Of a stretch of 64,000 nt of DNA, positions 46,307 through 55,176 are shown in pieces (within the stretch, counting starts at the first letter, position 1; each line of letters opens with the position of its first letter). The position numbers and the translations under genes were made by a program. The stretch is from NCBI RefSeq assembly GCF_001427285.1, contig NZ_LMFV01000004.1, positions 1 to 64,000 of the forward strand, in the 5' to 3' direction. Below the pieces are notes generated by a model. That model was not told where the DNA came from. It saw only the letters and a list, made by a program, of their open reading frames with translations, and made no database searches. Origin of the DNA: Mesorhizobium sp. Root552. GTDB taxonomy: Bacteria > Pseudomonadota > Alphaproteobacteria > Rhizobiales > Rhizobiaceae.

Positions 46307-47223
46307 ACGCCATCGACGTTCGCGGACTGGTCAAGCGCTTCGGCGACAAGACGGTGGTCGATCACGTCACCATGTCTGTGGCGGAAGGCGAGATCGTCGG
46401 CTTCCTCGGCCCTAACGGCTCCGGCAAGACGACGACGATCCGCATGATGTGCGGCTTGCTGACGCCTGACGAGGGCACGGGCACCGTGCTTGGCCACGAC
46501 CTTCTGACCGACGGGCTGAGAATCAAGCGCGAAGTCGGCTACATGACGCAGAAATTCTCGTTCTACGAGGACTTGACCATCGGCGAGAACCTTGAATTCG
46601 TAGCCCGGCTCTATGAGTTGCAACCCGTCGAGAAATATGTCGCGGACACGCTGGCCGACCTCGGCCTGACCTCGCGGCGCAACCAGCTTGCCGGCACGCT
46701 TTCGGGAGGCTGGAAGCAGCGGCTGGCGCTGGCCGCCTGCATCATGCACAAGCCGAAGCTGTTGTTGCTCGACGAGCCGACGGCTGGCGTCGACCCCAAG
46801 GCACGGCGCGAGTTCTGGGATGAAATCCATGTGCTGGCGAGCAGCGGGCTGACCGTGCTCGTCTCCACCCACTATATGGACGAGGCCGAGCGCTGCCACC
46901 GCATCAGCTATATTTCCTATGGCAAGATGCTGGCGACCGGCACGGTGGACGAGGTGGTGAAAAATGCTGGGCTCTCCACCTTCGTCGTGCAAGGCAAGCG
47001 GCTGGATAAGGTTGCCACGGCACTCGCAGGTAAACCGGGGGTCGAACAGGTGGCGCCGTTCGGGGCAACGCTGCATGTCGTCGGCTCCAACAGGGCATTG
47101 CTCCAGAACACCTTGTCCGTACTGGAAAGAATTTACCCCGGCGTTCGCATAACTCCGGGAGAAACCAGCCTCGAAGACGTGTTCATCCAGTTCATGGCCG
47201 GCGCGAAGGACAATATGGGATGA
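46303..47223 (+). CDS. ABC transporter ATP-binding protein, YbhF-like
   Basis: A 306-residue ATPase with Walker A GPNGSGKTT, signature LSGGWKQRLALAAC and Walker [13 protein letters not shown]. The signature carries W where Q is more usual. E. coli YbhF has two fused ATPase halves; this has one, so it probably works as a homodimer. It overlaps the HlyD gene and the permease gene by 4 bp each. Confidence 0.92.
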   Translation: MNAIDVRGLVKRFGDKTVVDHVTMSVAEGEIVGFLGPNGSGKTTTIRMMCGLLTPDEGTGTVLGHDLLTDGLRIKREVGYMTQKFSFYEDLTIGENLEFVARLYELQPVEKYVADTLADLGLTSRRNQLAGTLSGGWKQRLALAACIMHKPKLLLLDEPTAGVDPKARREFWDEIHVLASSGLTVLVSTHYMDEAERCHRISYISYGKMLATGTVDEVVKNAGLSTFVVQGKRLDKVATALAGKPGVEQVAPFGATLHVVGSNRALLQNTLSVLERIYPGVRITPGETSLEDVFIQFMAGAKDNMG

Positions 47224-48362
47224 CGGTCACCAGCGTCTTTTCAGTCGCGCGGCTCAACGCCTTGCTACGCAAGGAATTCATCCAGATGCGGCGCGACCGC
47301 GTGACGTTCGCCATGATGCTCGGCGTGCCGCTGATGCTCCTGGTGCTGTTCGGCTTTGCCATCAACAACGACCCGAAGGGCCTGCCGGCGGCGCTGCTTT
47401 CGATGAGCAACGACCAGTACACCCGTGCCATGGTGGCAGCACTGGAAAACACCAACTACTACCGTTTCGAGCATATCGCCCGCACCGCGGCGGAAGCGGA
47501 CAAGTTGATGGCAAGCGGAAAGGTGGCGTTCCTGGTCACCATTCCGGCGGACTTCGGGCGACGGGTTGAACGCGGCGACAACCCGCAGATCCTGATTGAG
47601 GCGGACGCAACCGATCCGTCGGTGGCAAGCGGGGCGATCTCGACGCTCAGCACCATTGCCGGACAGGCCTTGCTCAGGGCGCAAGGCCAGCAGGCGACGG
47701 CAGCCGATAACGCGCAAAGCCGCCTCGATGTCGTGGTGCACCGGCGCTACAATCCCGAGGGCATTTCGCAATACAACATCGTGCCCGGCCTGCTCGGCGT
47801 CATCCTGCAAATGACCATGGTGATGATGACGTCGATTGCGCTGACGCGGGAGACCGAGCGCGGCACGATGGAAAACCTGCTCGCCATGCCTTCGAGCCCG
47901 CTGGAGATCATGCTGGGCAAGGTGCTGCCCTACGCCTGCGTTGGCGCGGTTCAGGTCGTGGTGGTGCTGATTGCCGCAAAGCTGTTGTTCTTCATCCCGT
48001 TCGTTGGCGGCTTGCCGCTGCTTTTGTCATCGATTCTCGTGTTCGTGCTGGGCCTGGTGCTGCTCGGCTACACGATATCGACGGTGGCCCGGACGCAGAT
48101 GCAGGCGATGCAGCTCACCTTCTTCTTCTTCCTGCCTTCGATTCTTTTGTCCGGCTTCATGTTTCCGTTCAGCGGTATGCCAATCTGGGCGCAGTGGCTG
48201 GGTGAAATCTTCCCCCTCACCCACTTCCTGCGCATCGTGCGCGCGGTGATGCTGAAGGGTGCGGGACTGTCTTCCATCATAACAGAAGTGGCATGGCTGT
48301 TCGGCTTCGTGCTGTTGTTTGCCGGCTTTGCGCTGCTGCGCTTCCGGCGCACGCTCGATTAG
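47220..48362 (+). CDS. ABC-2 type permease, YbhS/YbhR-like
   Basis: A 380-residue inner-membrane permease with one N-terminal membrane helix, a large periplasmic domain (about 50-180) and five C-terminal segments. RKEFIQMRRDRVTFAMMLGVPLMLLVLFGFAIN starts it, and TRETERGTMENLLAMPSSPLEIMLGKVLPY is a typical motif. E. coli has two such subunits (YbhS and YbhR); only one is present here, suggesting a homodimer. It is the last gene of the CecR-controlled operon. Confidence 0.92.
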   Translation: MTVTSVFSVARLNALLRKEFIQMRRDRVTFAMMLGVPLMLLVLFGFAINNDPKGLPAALLSMSNDQYTRAMVAALENTNYYRFEHIARTAAEADKLMASGKVAFLVTIPADFGRRVERGDNPQILIEADATDPSVASGAISTLSTIAGQALLRAQGQQATAADNAQSRLDVVVHRRYNPEGISQYNIVPGLLGVILQMTMVMMTSIALTRETERGTMENLLAMPSSPLEIMLGKVLPYACVGAVQVVVVLIAAKLLFFIPFVGGLPLLLSSILVFVLGLVLLGYTISTVARTQMQAMQLTFFFFLPSILLSGFMFPFSGMPIWAQWLGEIFPLTHFLRIVRAVMLKGAGLSSIITEVAWLFGFVLLFAGFALLRFRRTLD

Positions 48363-48456
48363 GTGGCTGGGATTTGGATGATGGTGGCCTGCAAATGGCA
48401 GCGTTCTGCGCTTCTTTTCGGCTCACCCTGATCCAAATCCTCAACAAGCTGGTCGC

Positions 48457-49440
48457 TCAGACGCCAGCGACCATGCGAGAATAGACGTCGAAATCGACAT
48501 TGCCGCCTGACAGCACGACCGCGACGGACTTGCCTTGCAGGTCGATGCGGCCGGAGGAAAGTGCTGCCAGCGCGACCGATCCACCCGGTTCGACCACCAG
48601 CTTGAGGTGGGCCATGGCGTCGCGCATGGCAGCGGCGACGGCCTGTTCCGAAACGGCGACGACACCGGCGAGATTGCGGCGGTTGATCTCGAAGGTGATG
48701 AGGCCGGGCTCAGAGGTCATCAAGGCATCGCAGGAAGAGCTGTAACCCGGCTCATTGGCCACCCGCTTGCCGGCTTCCAGCGAACGGCGCGTATCGTCGA
48801 AATGTTCAGGCTCCGCGCCCCAGACCGCGGTTCCGGGGGAAGCATCCTTGACGGCCAGGGAAACACCGCCGACCAGCCCGCCGCCGCCGCACGGCACGAC
48901 CACCGTATCGAGGCGGACACCCAGTTCCTGCGCCTGTTGCATGAGTTCGAGACCGACGGTGCCCTGCCCGGCAATGATAGCCGGATCGTCGAAGGGCCGA
49001 ACCAACACCATGCCGCGATCTAGGTAAGGCTGCACGACGTCCTCGCGGCGGTCGCGGGCACGGTCGAAAGGCACGACCTCGGCACCCATGCGCAACACAT
49101 TACCGACCTTGGCCTGCGGTGCGTCGGCGGGCATGGCGATGATGGCTTTCGCCCCGAACAGCGCGGCAGAAGCCGCGACGCCCTGAGCATGGTTGCCGGA
49201 AGAAAAGGCGACGATGCCGCGCGCGCGTTCGCCGTCGCTCAGGCCGGATATCTTGTTGTAGGCACCTCGAAACTTGAAGGAACCGGTACGCTGGAGAACT
49301 TCCGGCTTGAACAGCACCGTGCCGCCGAAGCGCTCGTTGAGCGCCTGCGATTCAACGAGCGGGGTGCGTACGGCAAGCCCGGCAAGGCGCTGCGCAGCGT
49401 TTCTGATATCGGCGATGCCGGGGGCGGAAGCGAGAGACAT
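48457..49440 (-). CDS. Threonine/serine dehydratase (PLP-dependent)
   Basis: A 327-residue fold-type II PLP enzyme. The PLP lysine is in GSFKFRGAYNK, the phosphate-binding loop is in PCGGGGLVGGVSLA, and SSGNHAQGVAASAALFG is typical. There is no C-terminal ACT-like regulatory domain, as in catabolic threonine dehydratase (TdcB) or serine racemase-like enzymes. Likely makes 2-oxobutanoate from threonine. The ATG at 49440 has AAGGA upstream. Confidence 0.9.
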   Translation of the reverse strand: MSLASAPGIADIRNAAQRLAGLAVRTPLVESQALNERFGGTVLFKPEVLQRTGSFKFRGAYNKISGLSDGERARGIVAFSSGNHAQGVAASAALFGAKAIIAMPADAPQAKVGNVLRMGAEVVPFDRARDRREDVVQPYLDRGMVLVRPFDDPAIIAGQGTVGLELMQQAQELGVRLDTVVVPCGGGGLVGGVSLAVKDASPGTAVWGAEPEHFDDTRRSLEAGKRVANEPGYSSSCDALMTSEPGLITFEINRRNLAGVVAVSEQAVAAAMRDAMAHLKLVVEPGGSVALAALSSGRIDLQGKSVAVVLSGGNVDFDVYSRMVAGV

Positions 49441-49665
49441 GGAAAATCCTTTGAGCGACATGTTTTGTTAATCATGCCCGCAAAGCAAAGTGCCGCACCA
49501 ATGAATTTTCTCGATCAAGCCATCAAAGTACCGCAATCCATCGGCCTTCAAGCATGGCAATCGAGGTAAGATTCGGGCCATTCACCGAATGTTTCCTGCC
49601 GATTGCAAAAGCTGATGTGAACCGGATCGCTTCGGCGCCGTTATGGTCCGACAGGAGGCCTTGTT

Positions 49666-50076
49666 ATGCGAAACATTCTCAAAACCACCCTGATAGCGGC
49701 CGCTCTGGCCTTGACGGGCGCCGCCACGACCGTTGCGCAAGCCGATACGCTGGAATTGCATTTTGGCCAGACCGGCCCGACGGTGCGGATGCGGGAAGAT
49801 TGCAACCCATATCGCGAGAACTGCCGCACCGGCCGGTGGAGCTATCGTGACAATGAATGGCGCGATGGCGGTCCGCGCAGCGACGACCGTGGCTGGGCCC
49901 GGCGCGAATGCCCGCCGGAACGGGCTTTGGCCAAGGCCGACCGGATGGGAATCCGGCGCGCTCGCATTCTCGACGTCGGTCGCCGCACCATCGATATTGG
50001 CGGCCGCTCGCGCTATGGCGATCGCGTAGTCGTGAGCTTTGGACGCTGGGACAGAAGCTGCCCGGTCTATCGCTGA
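49666..50076 (+). CDS. Hypothetical exported protein
   Basis: A 136-residue protein with a signal peptide (about 1-26, ALALTGAATTVAQA) and an excellent AGGAGG ribosome-binding site 8 bases upstream. The mature part is rich in Arg, Gly and Asp with four cysteines (DCNPYRENC, REC, RSC), so disulfides are likely. RARILDVGRRTIDIGGRSRYGDRVVVSF near the C-terminus resembles small YjgB-like or antifreeze-like repeats only loosely. No known family is assigned. Confidence 0.75.
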   Translation: MRNILKTTLIAAALALTGAATTVAQADTLELHFGQTGPTVRMREDCNPYRENCRTGRWSYRDNEWRDGGPRSDDRGWARRECPPERALAKADRMGIRRARILDVGRRTIDIGGRSRYGDRVVVSFGRWDRSCPVYR

Positions 50077-50125
50077 CCTGCGTGGATGACTTCAGCGGGA
50101 TGAGGAAACCGTCCCGCTGAAAACC

Positions 50126-50446
50126 CTATCCCAATAGTTCGCGCTGACGCCTTGAGCCGCCCGCCTTGCGCCAGGCGTTGAAGCGGTGGGTCGCAGCGGC
50201 GAAAGATATCTTCATCTGCTGCGCTACGTTGTAGCGCGACTTGCCCTCATCGAACATGCGGTAGCAGCACTCGACGCCCTCGGTGGTCAATTTGCCATCG
50301 GGGGTCTTGTTGTGCGGATTGGCCGGGTCAAACTTCTCTACCTCCTGCTCCACCATGCTTTTGAGGCGCTGCAAATCCGCTTCGATGGAAGCGATCAGGT
50401 CCAGCAACGGCTTTGGATCGAAAGCGTTTGAGTGTTCTTTGTGCAT
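50126..50446 (-). CDS. Hypothetical protein with a probable helix-turn-helix
   Basis: A 106-residue protein. The first half is helical with a possible coiled coil (LLDLIASIEADLQRLKSMVEQEVEKF). The second half (GVECCYRMFDEGKSRYNVAQQMKISFAAATHRFNAWRKAGG) resembles a DNA-binding helix-turn-helix like those of invertase-type proteins. The ATG at 50446 is preferred over the longer frame from 50539. No family is recognised, and no partner is evident. Confidence 0.6.
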   Translation of the reverse strand: MHKEHSNAFDPKPLLDLIASIEADLQRLKSMVEQEVEKFDPANPHNKTPDGKLTTEGVECCYRMFDEGKSRYNVAQQMKISFAAATHRFNAWRKAGGSRRQRELLG

Positions 50447-50596
50447 GGGCGTGGTGCCTTCTGGGTGGGGGCCGGAAAGAAACACCATATAGGTGAACGT
50501 TCGCTGATAAAAAGAGCCTGCGGGCAAACTCCGATTCAATAAATCTGATGATGGATTTACCGCCGCGCGGTTGACCTTTCGCGGCGCAATATCTAA

Positions 50597-50613
50597 TTTA
50601 GAATTATTCTAAA
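50597..50613. promoter_or_regulatory. Iron control element (ICE), likely Irr-binding
   Basis: TTTAGAATTATTCTAAA is a perfect 7-bp inverted repeat with a 3-bp centre, 17 bp before mbfA. It matches the ICE consensus bound by Irr in Rhizobiales, where Irr represses iron-storage genes under iron limitation. The flanking CTA/TAG extend the symmetry. Confidence 0.85.
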
Positions 50614-50629
50614 CTAGATTGGATTTCTC

Positions 50630-51613
50630 ATGCTTTCTCGCGTCTTCGGGTTTGGGCGACGCCCGTTCGATTCCCTGTCGGAACAGGAAATACTGGCGCT
50701 GGCCATTTCCTCCGAAGAGGACGATGCGCGCATCTACCGGGCCTATGCCGACGGACTGGAAAAGGACTTTCCGCATTCGGCCAAGGTGTTCGAGGGCATG
50801 GCCGGGGAAGAGGACGGGCATCGCGCAGCGCTGATCGAACTGCATCGCAAGCGCTTCGGCGAACGCATTCCGCTGATCCGCCGCGAGCATGTGAAGGGCT
50901 ATTATGAACGAAAACCGGACTGGTTGGTGAGGCCGCTGGGCATCGACAAGGTGCGGGGGCAGGCCGAGGACATGGAGCGGCAGGCGCATCTGTTTTACGT
51001 CGAGGCGGCCAAGCGCACCTCCGATGCTTCGACGCGCAAGCTGCTGGGCGACCTTGCCGCCGCCGAGCAAGGCCACGAGACGCTGGCGCAGAAACTTGAG
51101 CAGGAACATGTGCCGGGCGCGGTTCGCAGCGAGGAAGCCGCGACCGAACGGCGGCAGTTCATCCTGACTTATGTGCAGCCAGGTCTGGCCGGGCTGATGG
51201 ACGGATCGGTCTCGACGCTCGCGCCGATCTTCGCCGCCGCGTTCGCGACGCAGGACACCTGGCAGACCTTCCTCGTCGGGCTGTCGGCTTCGGTGGGCGC
51301 CGGCATTTCCATGGGCTTTACCGAGGCGGCGCACGATGACGGCAAGCTTTCAGGGCGCGGCTCGCCGCTGAAGCGCGGGCTTTCATCCGGCATCATGACG
51401 GCGCTGGGCGGCCTTGGCCACGCCCTGCCCTACCTGATCCCGAATTTCTGGACCGCGACCACGGTGGCGGCCATCGTGGTGTTCTTCGAATTGTGGGCCA
51501 TCGCCTTCATCCAGAACCGGTACATGGAAACGCCGTTCCTTCGCGCCGCATTCCAGGTGGTGCTGGGCGGAGCGCTGGTGTTTGCGGCGGGCGTGTTGAT
51601 CGGCAACGCGTAG
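50630..51613 (+). CDS. mbfA: Membrane-bound ferritin MbfA (Er-VIT1 family)
   Basis: A 327-residue iron exporter. The N-terminal ferritin-like (erythrin) domain (about 15-150) carries the diiron ligands in SEEDDARIY, AGEEDGH and AEQGHE. The C-terminal VIT1/CCC1 domain has three to five membrane segments (about 175-325). From literature, MbfA in Bradyrhizobium exports iron and protects against iron and peroxide stress and is Irr-regulated, and the ICE box directly upstream supports the same control here. Confidence 0.92.
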   Translation: MLSRVFGFGRRPFDSLSEQEILALAISSEEDDARIYRAYADGLEKDFPHSAKVFEGMAGEEDGHRAALIELHRKRFGERIPLIRREHVKGYYERKPDWLVRPLGIDKVRGQAEDMERQAHLFYVEAAKRTSDASTRKLLGDLAAAEQGHETLAQKLEQEHVPGAVRSEEAATERRQFILTYVQPGLAGLMDGSVSTLAPIFAAAFATQDTWQTFLVGLSASVGAGISMGFTEAAHDDGKLSGRGSPLKRGLSSGIMTALGGLGHALPYLIPNFWTATTVAAIVVFFELWAIAFIQNRYMETPFLRAAFQVVLGGALVFAAGVLIGNA

Positions 51614-51623
51614 GCGAGGCCGA

Positions 51624-51651
51624 CGATGCTTCGACGGGCACCGAAGCATCG
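51624..51651 (+). terminator. Hairpin after mbfA
   Basis: CGATGCTTCG (51624-51633) pairs perfectly with CGAAGCATCG (51642-51651) around an 8-nt loop, beginning 11 bp after the mbfA stop. There is no T-run, so termination is likely but not certain. Confidence 0.5.
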
Positions 51652-51679
51652 AGGCCAAAAGCCCGCTACTGTAGCCTGC

Positions 51680-51895
51680 TCATGGTTGCCAGAACGATTT
51701 CGAACACTCGCGGCGCACGTCTTCCGGCGTCAGGCGAAGATCGCGTAACAAGTGCTCGTCGATCTCGGCGAGTTCGAGTCGTTGCACATGGCGGGCATGC
51801 CAGCACATCAACAGGCGCCGGGCAGCAGCCATCAACCCGGAAAGCTGTGGCCGCACCGCTTGGCGCAGGGAGTATGAATAGTGAAAGCCAGCCAT
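51680..51895 (-). CDS. DUF1127 (YjiS-like) small protein
   Basis: A 71-residue basic protein. The C-terminal half (MCWHARHVQRLELAEIDEHLLRDLRLTPEDVRRECSKSFWQ) is the DUF1127 motif, LLRDLGLTPEDV-like. Some members of this family in Rhizobiales and Agrobacterium are reported to bind RNA and affect phosphate metabolism; the function here is unknown. The ATG at 51895 has GGAG upstream. It is divergent from the ArsR gene. Confidence 0.87.
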   Translation of the reverse strand: MAGFHYSYSLRQAVRPQLSGLMAAARRLLMCWHARHVQRLELAEIDEHLLRDLRLTPEDVRRECSKSFWQP

Positions 51896-51963
51896 CTTCG
51901 TCTCCTTGATCTGCCGGCAGAATAGTGGTTCTGTGTCGACAATGCTTCGATGGAGATCGAATT

Positions 51964-52656
51964 ATGGATAACACGATGAAGGATGGACCTGACATCGCCC
52001 GCGTGGCCAATCTGGTTGGCGACCCGGCCCGGGCCAACATGCTGACGGCGCTGATGACCGGTTCGGCGCTGACCGCCAGCGAACTGGCGGCCGAGGCCGG
52101 CGTTTCCTTGCCGACGGCAAGTTCGCATCTTGCCAAGCTGATGGATGGCGGGTTGCTTACCGTGGCCAGCGAAGGCCGCCATCGCTACTACGGGTTGGCC
52201 GGGCCGCAGGTGGCCGGCATGATCGAAGCGATCATGGGCGTGGCGGCGAGCCTTGGTCCGAGGCGGGTAAGGCCGGGCCCTCACGAGAAAACGATGCGGG
52301 AAGCCCGCGTCTGCTACGATCACCTCGCCGGCGAGCATGCGGTGAAGATGCTGGACGGCTTCATCGCCCGCGAGTTCCTGGTGCGCGAGGGCAAGGAACT
52401 GAGCCTTGGCAAGCACGGCGCAGCGTATTTCGCCGCGATTGGCATCGACGCACACGATACCGGAAAGTCACGCCGCCCTGCCTGTCGGGATTGCCTCGAC
52501 TGGAGCGTGCGGCGCTCGCATCTTGCAGGCCGGCTGGGTGCCGCGATCCTCGACAAGATTCTGGCCGAGAAGTGGGCACGCCGCGAGAAGAACAGTCGCG
52601 TGGTGACGTTCTCGCCGAAGGGCAAGATGGAATTCGAAAAGACGTTTTTGAGTTAG
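51964..52656 (+). CDS. ArsR-family transcriptional regulator
   Basis: A 230-residue winged-helix regulator. The DNA-binding part is at about 10-85 (VANLVGDPARANMLTALMTG, LTASELAAEAGVSLPTASSHLAKLMDGGLL, RHRYYGLAG). The C-terminal 140 residues contain a CYDHLAGEHAVKMLDGF segment and a cysteine pair (CRDC), suggesting a metal or redox sensor role. The ATG at 51964 has GGAG upstream. The targets are unknown; the adjacent genes are not metal exporters. Confidence 0.88.
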   Translation: MDNTMKDGPDIARVANLVGDPARANMLTALMTGSALTASELAAEAGVSLPTASSHLAKLMDGGLLTVASEGRHRYYGLAGPQVAGMIEAIMGVAASLGPRRVRPGPHEKTMREARVCYDHLAGEHAVKMLDGFIAREFLVREGKELSLGKHGAAYFAAIGIDAHDTGKSRRPACRDCLDWSVRRSHLAGRLGAAILDKILAEKWARREKNSRVVTFSPKGKMEFEKTFLS

Positions 52657-52683
52657 GGTCACCAATGCCCGCCAGCGGCAAAG

Positions 52684-55173
52684 CTATGCGCGCTTGAGGG
52701 GCTTGCCCCTGGCGAAGAAATCCAGCCACGGATCCTCGCCAGCAAGGCGTTTCAGGGTCGCCTTGTCGCCAAGCAGAAAGGCATTGGGCGCAAGGCCGGC
52801 TTCGATCTCGGCCCAGGTCACCGGCATGGAAATGGTGGCGCCTTTCCTGGCGCGCGAGGAATAGGGCGCGACCGTCGTCGAGCCGCGACCGTTGCGCAGA
52901 TAGTCGATGAATATCTTGCCGGTGCGCGCCTTCTTCGACAGCGTGGCAGTGAAGCGGTCCGGTTCGGCCTGTTCCATGGCGCGGGCGAAGTCGTGGGCGA
53001 AACCCTTGACCTGATCCCACTTGGCCGCCGGCTTCAGCGGCACCATGACATGATAGCCCTTGCCGCCCGATGTCTTGACGAAGGTCGGCAGCGACAAATC
53101 TTCGAGCCTGCCGCGAATGTCCAGCGCCGCTTGGCGGACTTCATCGACGGCCACGCCCTCGTCGGGATCGAGGTCGAAGACGATCTGGTCGGGCGTATCG
53201 ATTTCCTCGACCTTGCAGCCCCAGACATGGATCTCGACCACGCCGATCTGCACCAGCGCGGCGATGCCGTCGAAATCGCGGACGAAGAGAATCTCCTCGT
53301 TATCCTCCGGGTCCTTGGACCTGAAGATATGATCGCTCATGCCGGGCGAAGCGTGTTTCTGGAAAAAGCGCTGGCCATCGACGCCATCGGGCGCACGCAC
53401 CAGGGCCAGCGGCCGGTCGACCACGAATTGCTTCATGCGCGGCCACACCAGCGCATAGTGGTCGAGCAGGTCCTTTTTCGTGACCTTCTCATTCGGCCAA
53501 AGCAGCTTTTCGGGATGCGATAGCTTGACGGACGTAGTGGCATCCGCCGCCCCATCATCCTGCCGCGGGGCCTTCGACGCTTTCGGTTTTTCCTGCACGA
53601 CGTCCTCCGCCGGCTTGTCCTCACGCAACCCCTGGAAAGATGCGTGCCTGACTATACGGTCCCCGGTCCAACTTCGAAACTCGACTTCCGCGACCAGCTC
53701 GGGCTTGACCCATACCAGTCCCATCCCGTGTGGAACGGTCGCGTCAAAAGGCGATTTCGCAACCTTGAGGCGATCCAGCTTCTTTTTCAAATCATCGGCG
53801 ATCCTCGACGAAAAGCCTGTGCCGACCCGTCCCGCATATTTCAGCGAACCGCCTTCGTTATAGCCGACCAGCAGGGAGCGCAGGCCGCGCCCGGTCTTTT
53901 CCGACGGCAGGTAGCCGCCGATGACGAACTCCTGCCGCTCGGTGCATTTCGACTTGATCCAGGATGCGCCGCGCCCGCTTCGATAGGGAGCGTCCGCGCG
54001 CTTCGACACGACACCTTCGAGACCCATGCGGCAAGCGTGCTTGAGCATGATGCCGCCCGGTTCGGTGAAATGATCGCTGAACCGCAAAGCGGAATCGTCC
54101 GGCTGGCCCGCCAGCAATTCGTGCAATGCCGCCTTGCGTTCAACCAGCGGCTCGTCGCGGAGATCGTTGCCGTCGAGGCGCAAGATATCGAAGACGTAAT
54201 AGGTGAAGTGGTCGGCCCGGTCCGCCGACAGATCGGCCTGCAACAGGGAGAAGGACGAGATGCCGTTGTCGCCCAGCACCACGATCTCGCCGTCGATGAT
54301 GGCATCGCTGCATTTCAACGCGCCAAGCGCCTCCACAATGAGGCCGCCAAATCGCTCCGTCCAGTCGAGGCCGGTGCGGGTCAAAAGCCGGACATCGGTG
54401 CCGGCGATATGGGCCTGCATGCGATAGCCGTCGAACTTTACCTCGTGCAGCCATTCCTTGCCGGACGGCGCCTGCCTTTGCAGCGTCGCCAACTGCGGCT
54501 CGATGAAGTCGAGCTTCCTTGCCGCCACGCGCGCTTTTCCGGCCGCCGGCTTGTTTGAGTGCCAGACCCAGGGCTTCTTGCCCTTGGCCGTCTTGCCGGC
54601 TCCTACCTCCTCGACGGTCAGTCCCGACTTCACCGATTGCGGCGCGTCCTGCAAAATGTCCTCGCCCGGTCGCGCGGCAGCGTCATCGGACTTGATCAGG
54701 AGCCAGTTGTCGCGCTTTTCGCCAGTCTTGGGCTTGAGCCGTACAAGGTGCCATTTGCCCTTTAGCTTGTGGCCGTGAAGCTCGAAGTCGAGATGACCCT
54801 TCTTCATGCCTTTGGCGGGATCGTGCTCGGGCTGCCACGTGCCCTCGTCCCAGACGATGACGGAGCCGCCGCCATATTCGCCCTTGGGGATAGTGCCTTC
54901 GAAGGGCGCGTAATCGATCGGATGGTCCTCGACATGCACGGCCAGCCGCTTTTCGTGCGGGTCGAGACTAGGGCCGCGCGTGACCGCCCAACTCCACAGC
55001 ACGCCGCCATGTTCGAGACGCAGATCGTAGTGAAGCCGCGTGGCCGCGTGCTTGTGGATGACGAAGATACCGCCGGTGCCTGCGGCCGAGGTTTTCCTGC
55101 GCGGTGTCTTGCCGGATGGTTCGGCCGTTTTCCTGAAATCGCGCTTGGCGCGATATTGCTCGAGTGCTGGCAT
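52684..55173 (-). CDS. ligD: ATP-dependent DNA ligase LigD (NHEJ)
   Basis: An 829-residue multifunctional enzyme of bacterial non-homologous end joining. The 3'-phosphoesterase domain is N-terminal (about 35-190, HKHAATRLHYDLRLE). The ATP-dependent ligase follows, with catalytic lysine K246 in KFDG. The primase-polymerase domain is C-terminal (about 545-829, SHPEKLLWP, DLDPDEGVAVDEV). This PE-ligase-polymerase order is the one seen in many proteobacteria. The gene begins 3 bp after the ku stop, so both are made together. Confidence 0.96.
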   Translation of the reverse strand: MPALEQYRAKRDFRKTAEPSGKTPRRKTSAAGTGGIFVIHKHAATRLHYDLRLEHGGVLWSWAVTRGPSLDPHEKRLAVHVEDHPIDYAPFEGTIPKGEYGGGSVIVWDEGTWQPEHDPAKGMKKGHLDFELHGHKLKGKWHLVRLKPKTGEKRDNWLLIKSDDAAARPGEDILQDAPQSVKSGLTVEEVGAGKTAKGKKPWVWHSNKPAAGKARVAARKLDFIEPQLATLQRQAPSGKEWLHEVKFDGYRMQAHIAGTDVRLLTRTGLDWTERFGGLIVEALGALKCSDAIIDGEIVVLGDNGISSFSLLQADLSADRADHFTYYVFDILRLDGNDLRDEPLVERKAALHELLAGQPDDSALRFSDHFTEPGGIMLKHACRMGLEGVVSKRADAPYRSGRGASWIKSKCTERQEFVIGGYLPSEKTGRGLRSLLVGYNEGGSLKYAGRVGTGFSSRIADDLKKKLDRLKVAKSPFDATVPHGMGLVWVKPELVAEVEFRSWTGDRIVRHASFQGLREDKPAEDVVQEKPKASKAPRQDDGAADATTSVKLSHPEKLLWPNEKVTKKDLLDHYALVWPRMKQFVVDRPLALVRAPDGVDGQRFFQKHASPGMSDHIFRSKDPEDNEEILFVRDFDGIAALVQIGVVEIHVWGCKVEEIDTPDQIVFDLDPDEGVAVDEVRQAALDIRGRLEDLSLPTFVKTSGGKGYHVMVPLKPAAKWDQVKGFAHDFARAMEQAEPDRFTATLSKKARTGKIFIDYLRNGRGSTTVAPYSSRARKGATISMPVTWAEIEAGLAPNAFLLGDKATLKRLAGEDPWLDFFARGKPLKRA

Positions 55174-55176
55174 GGA

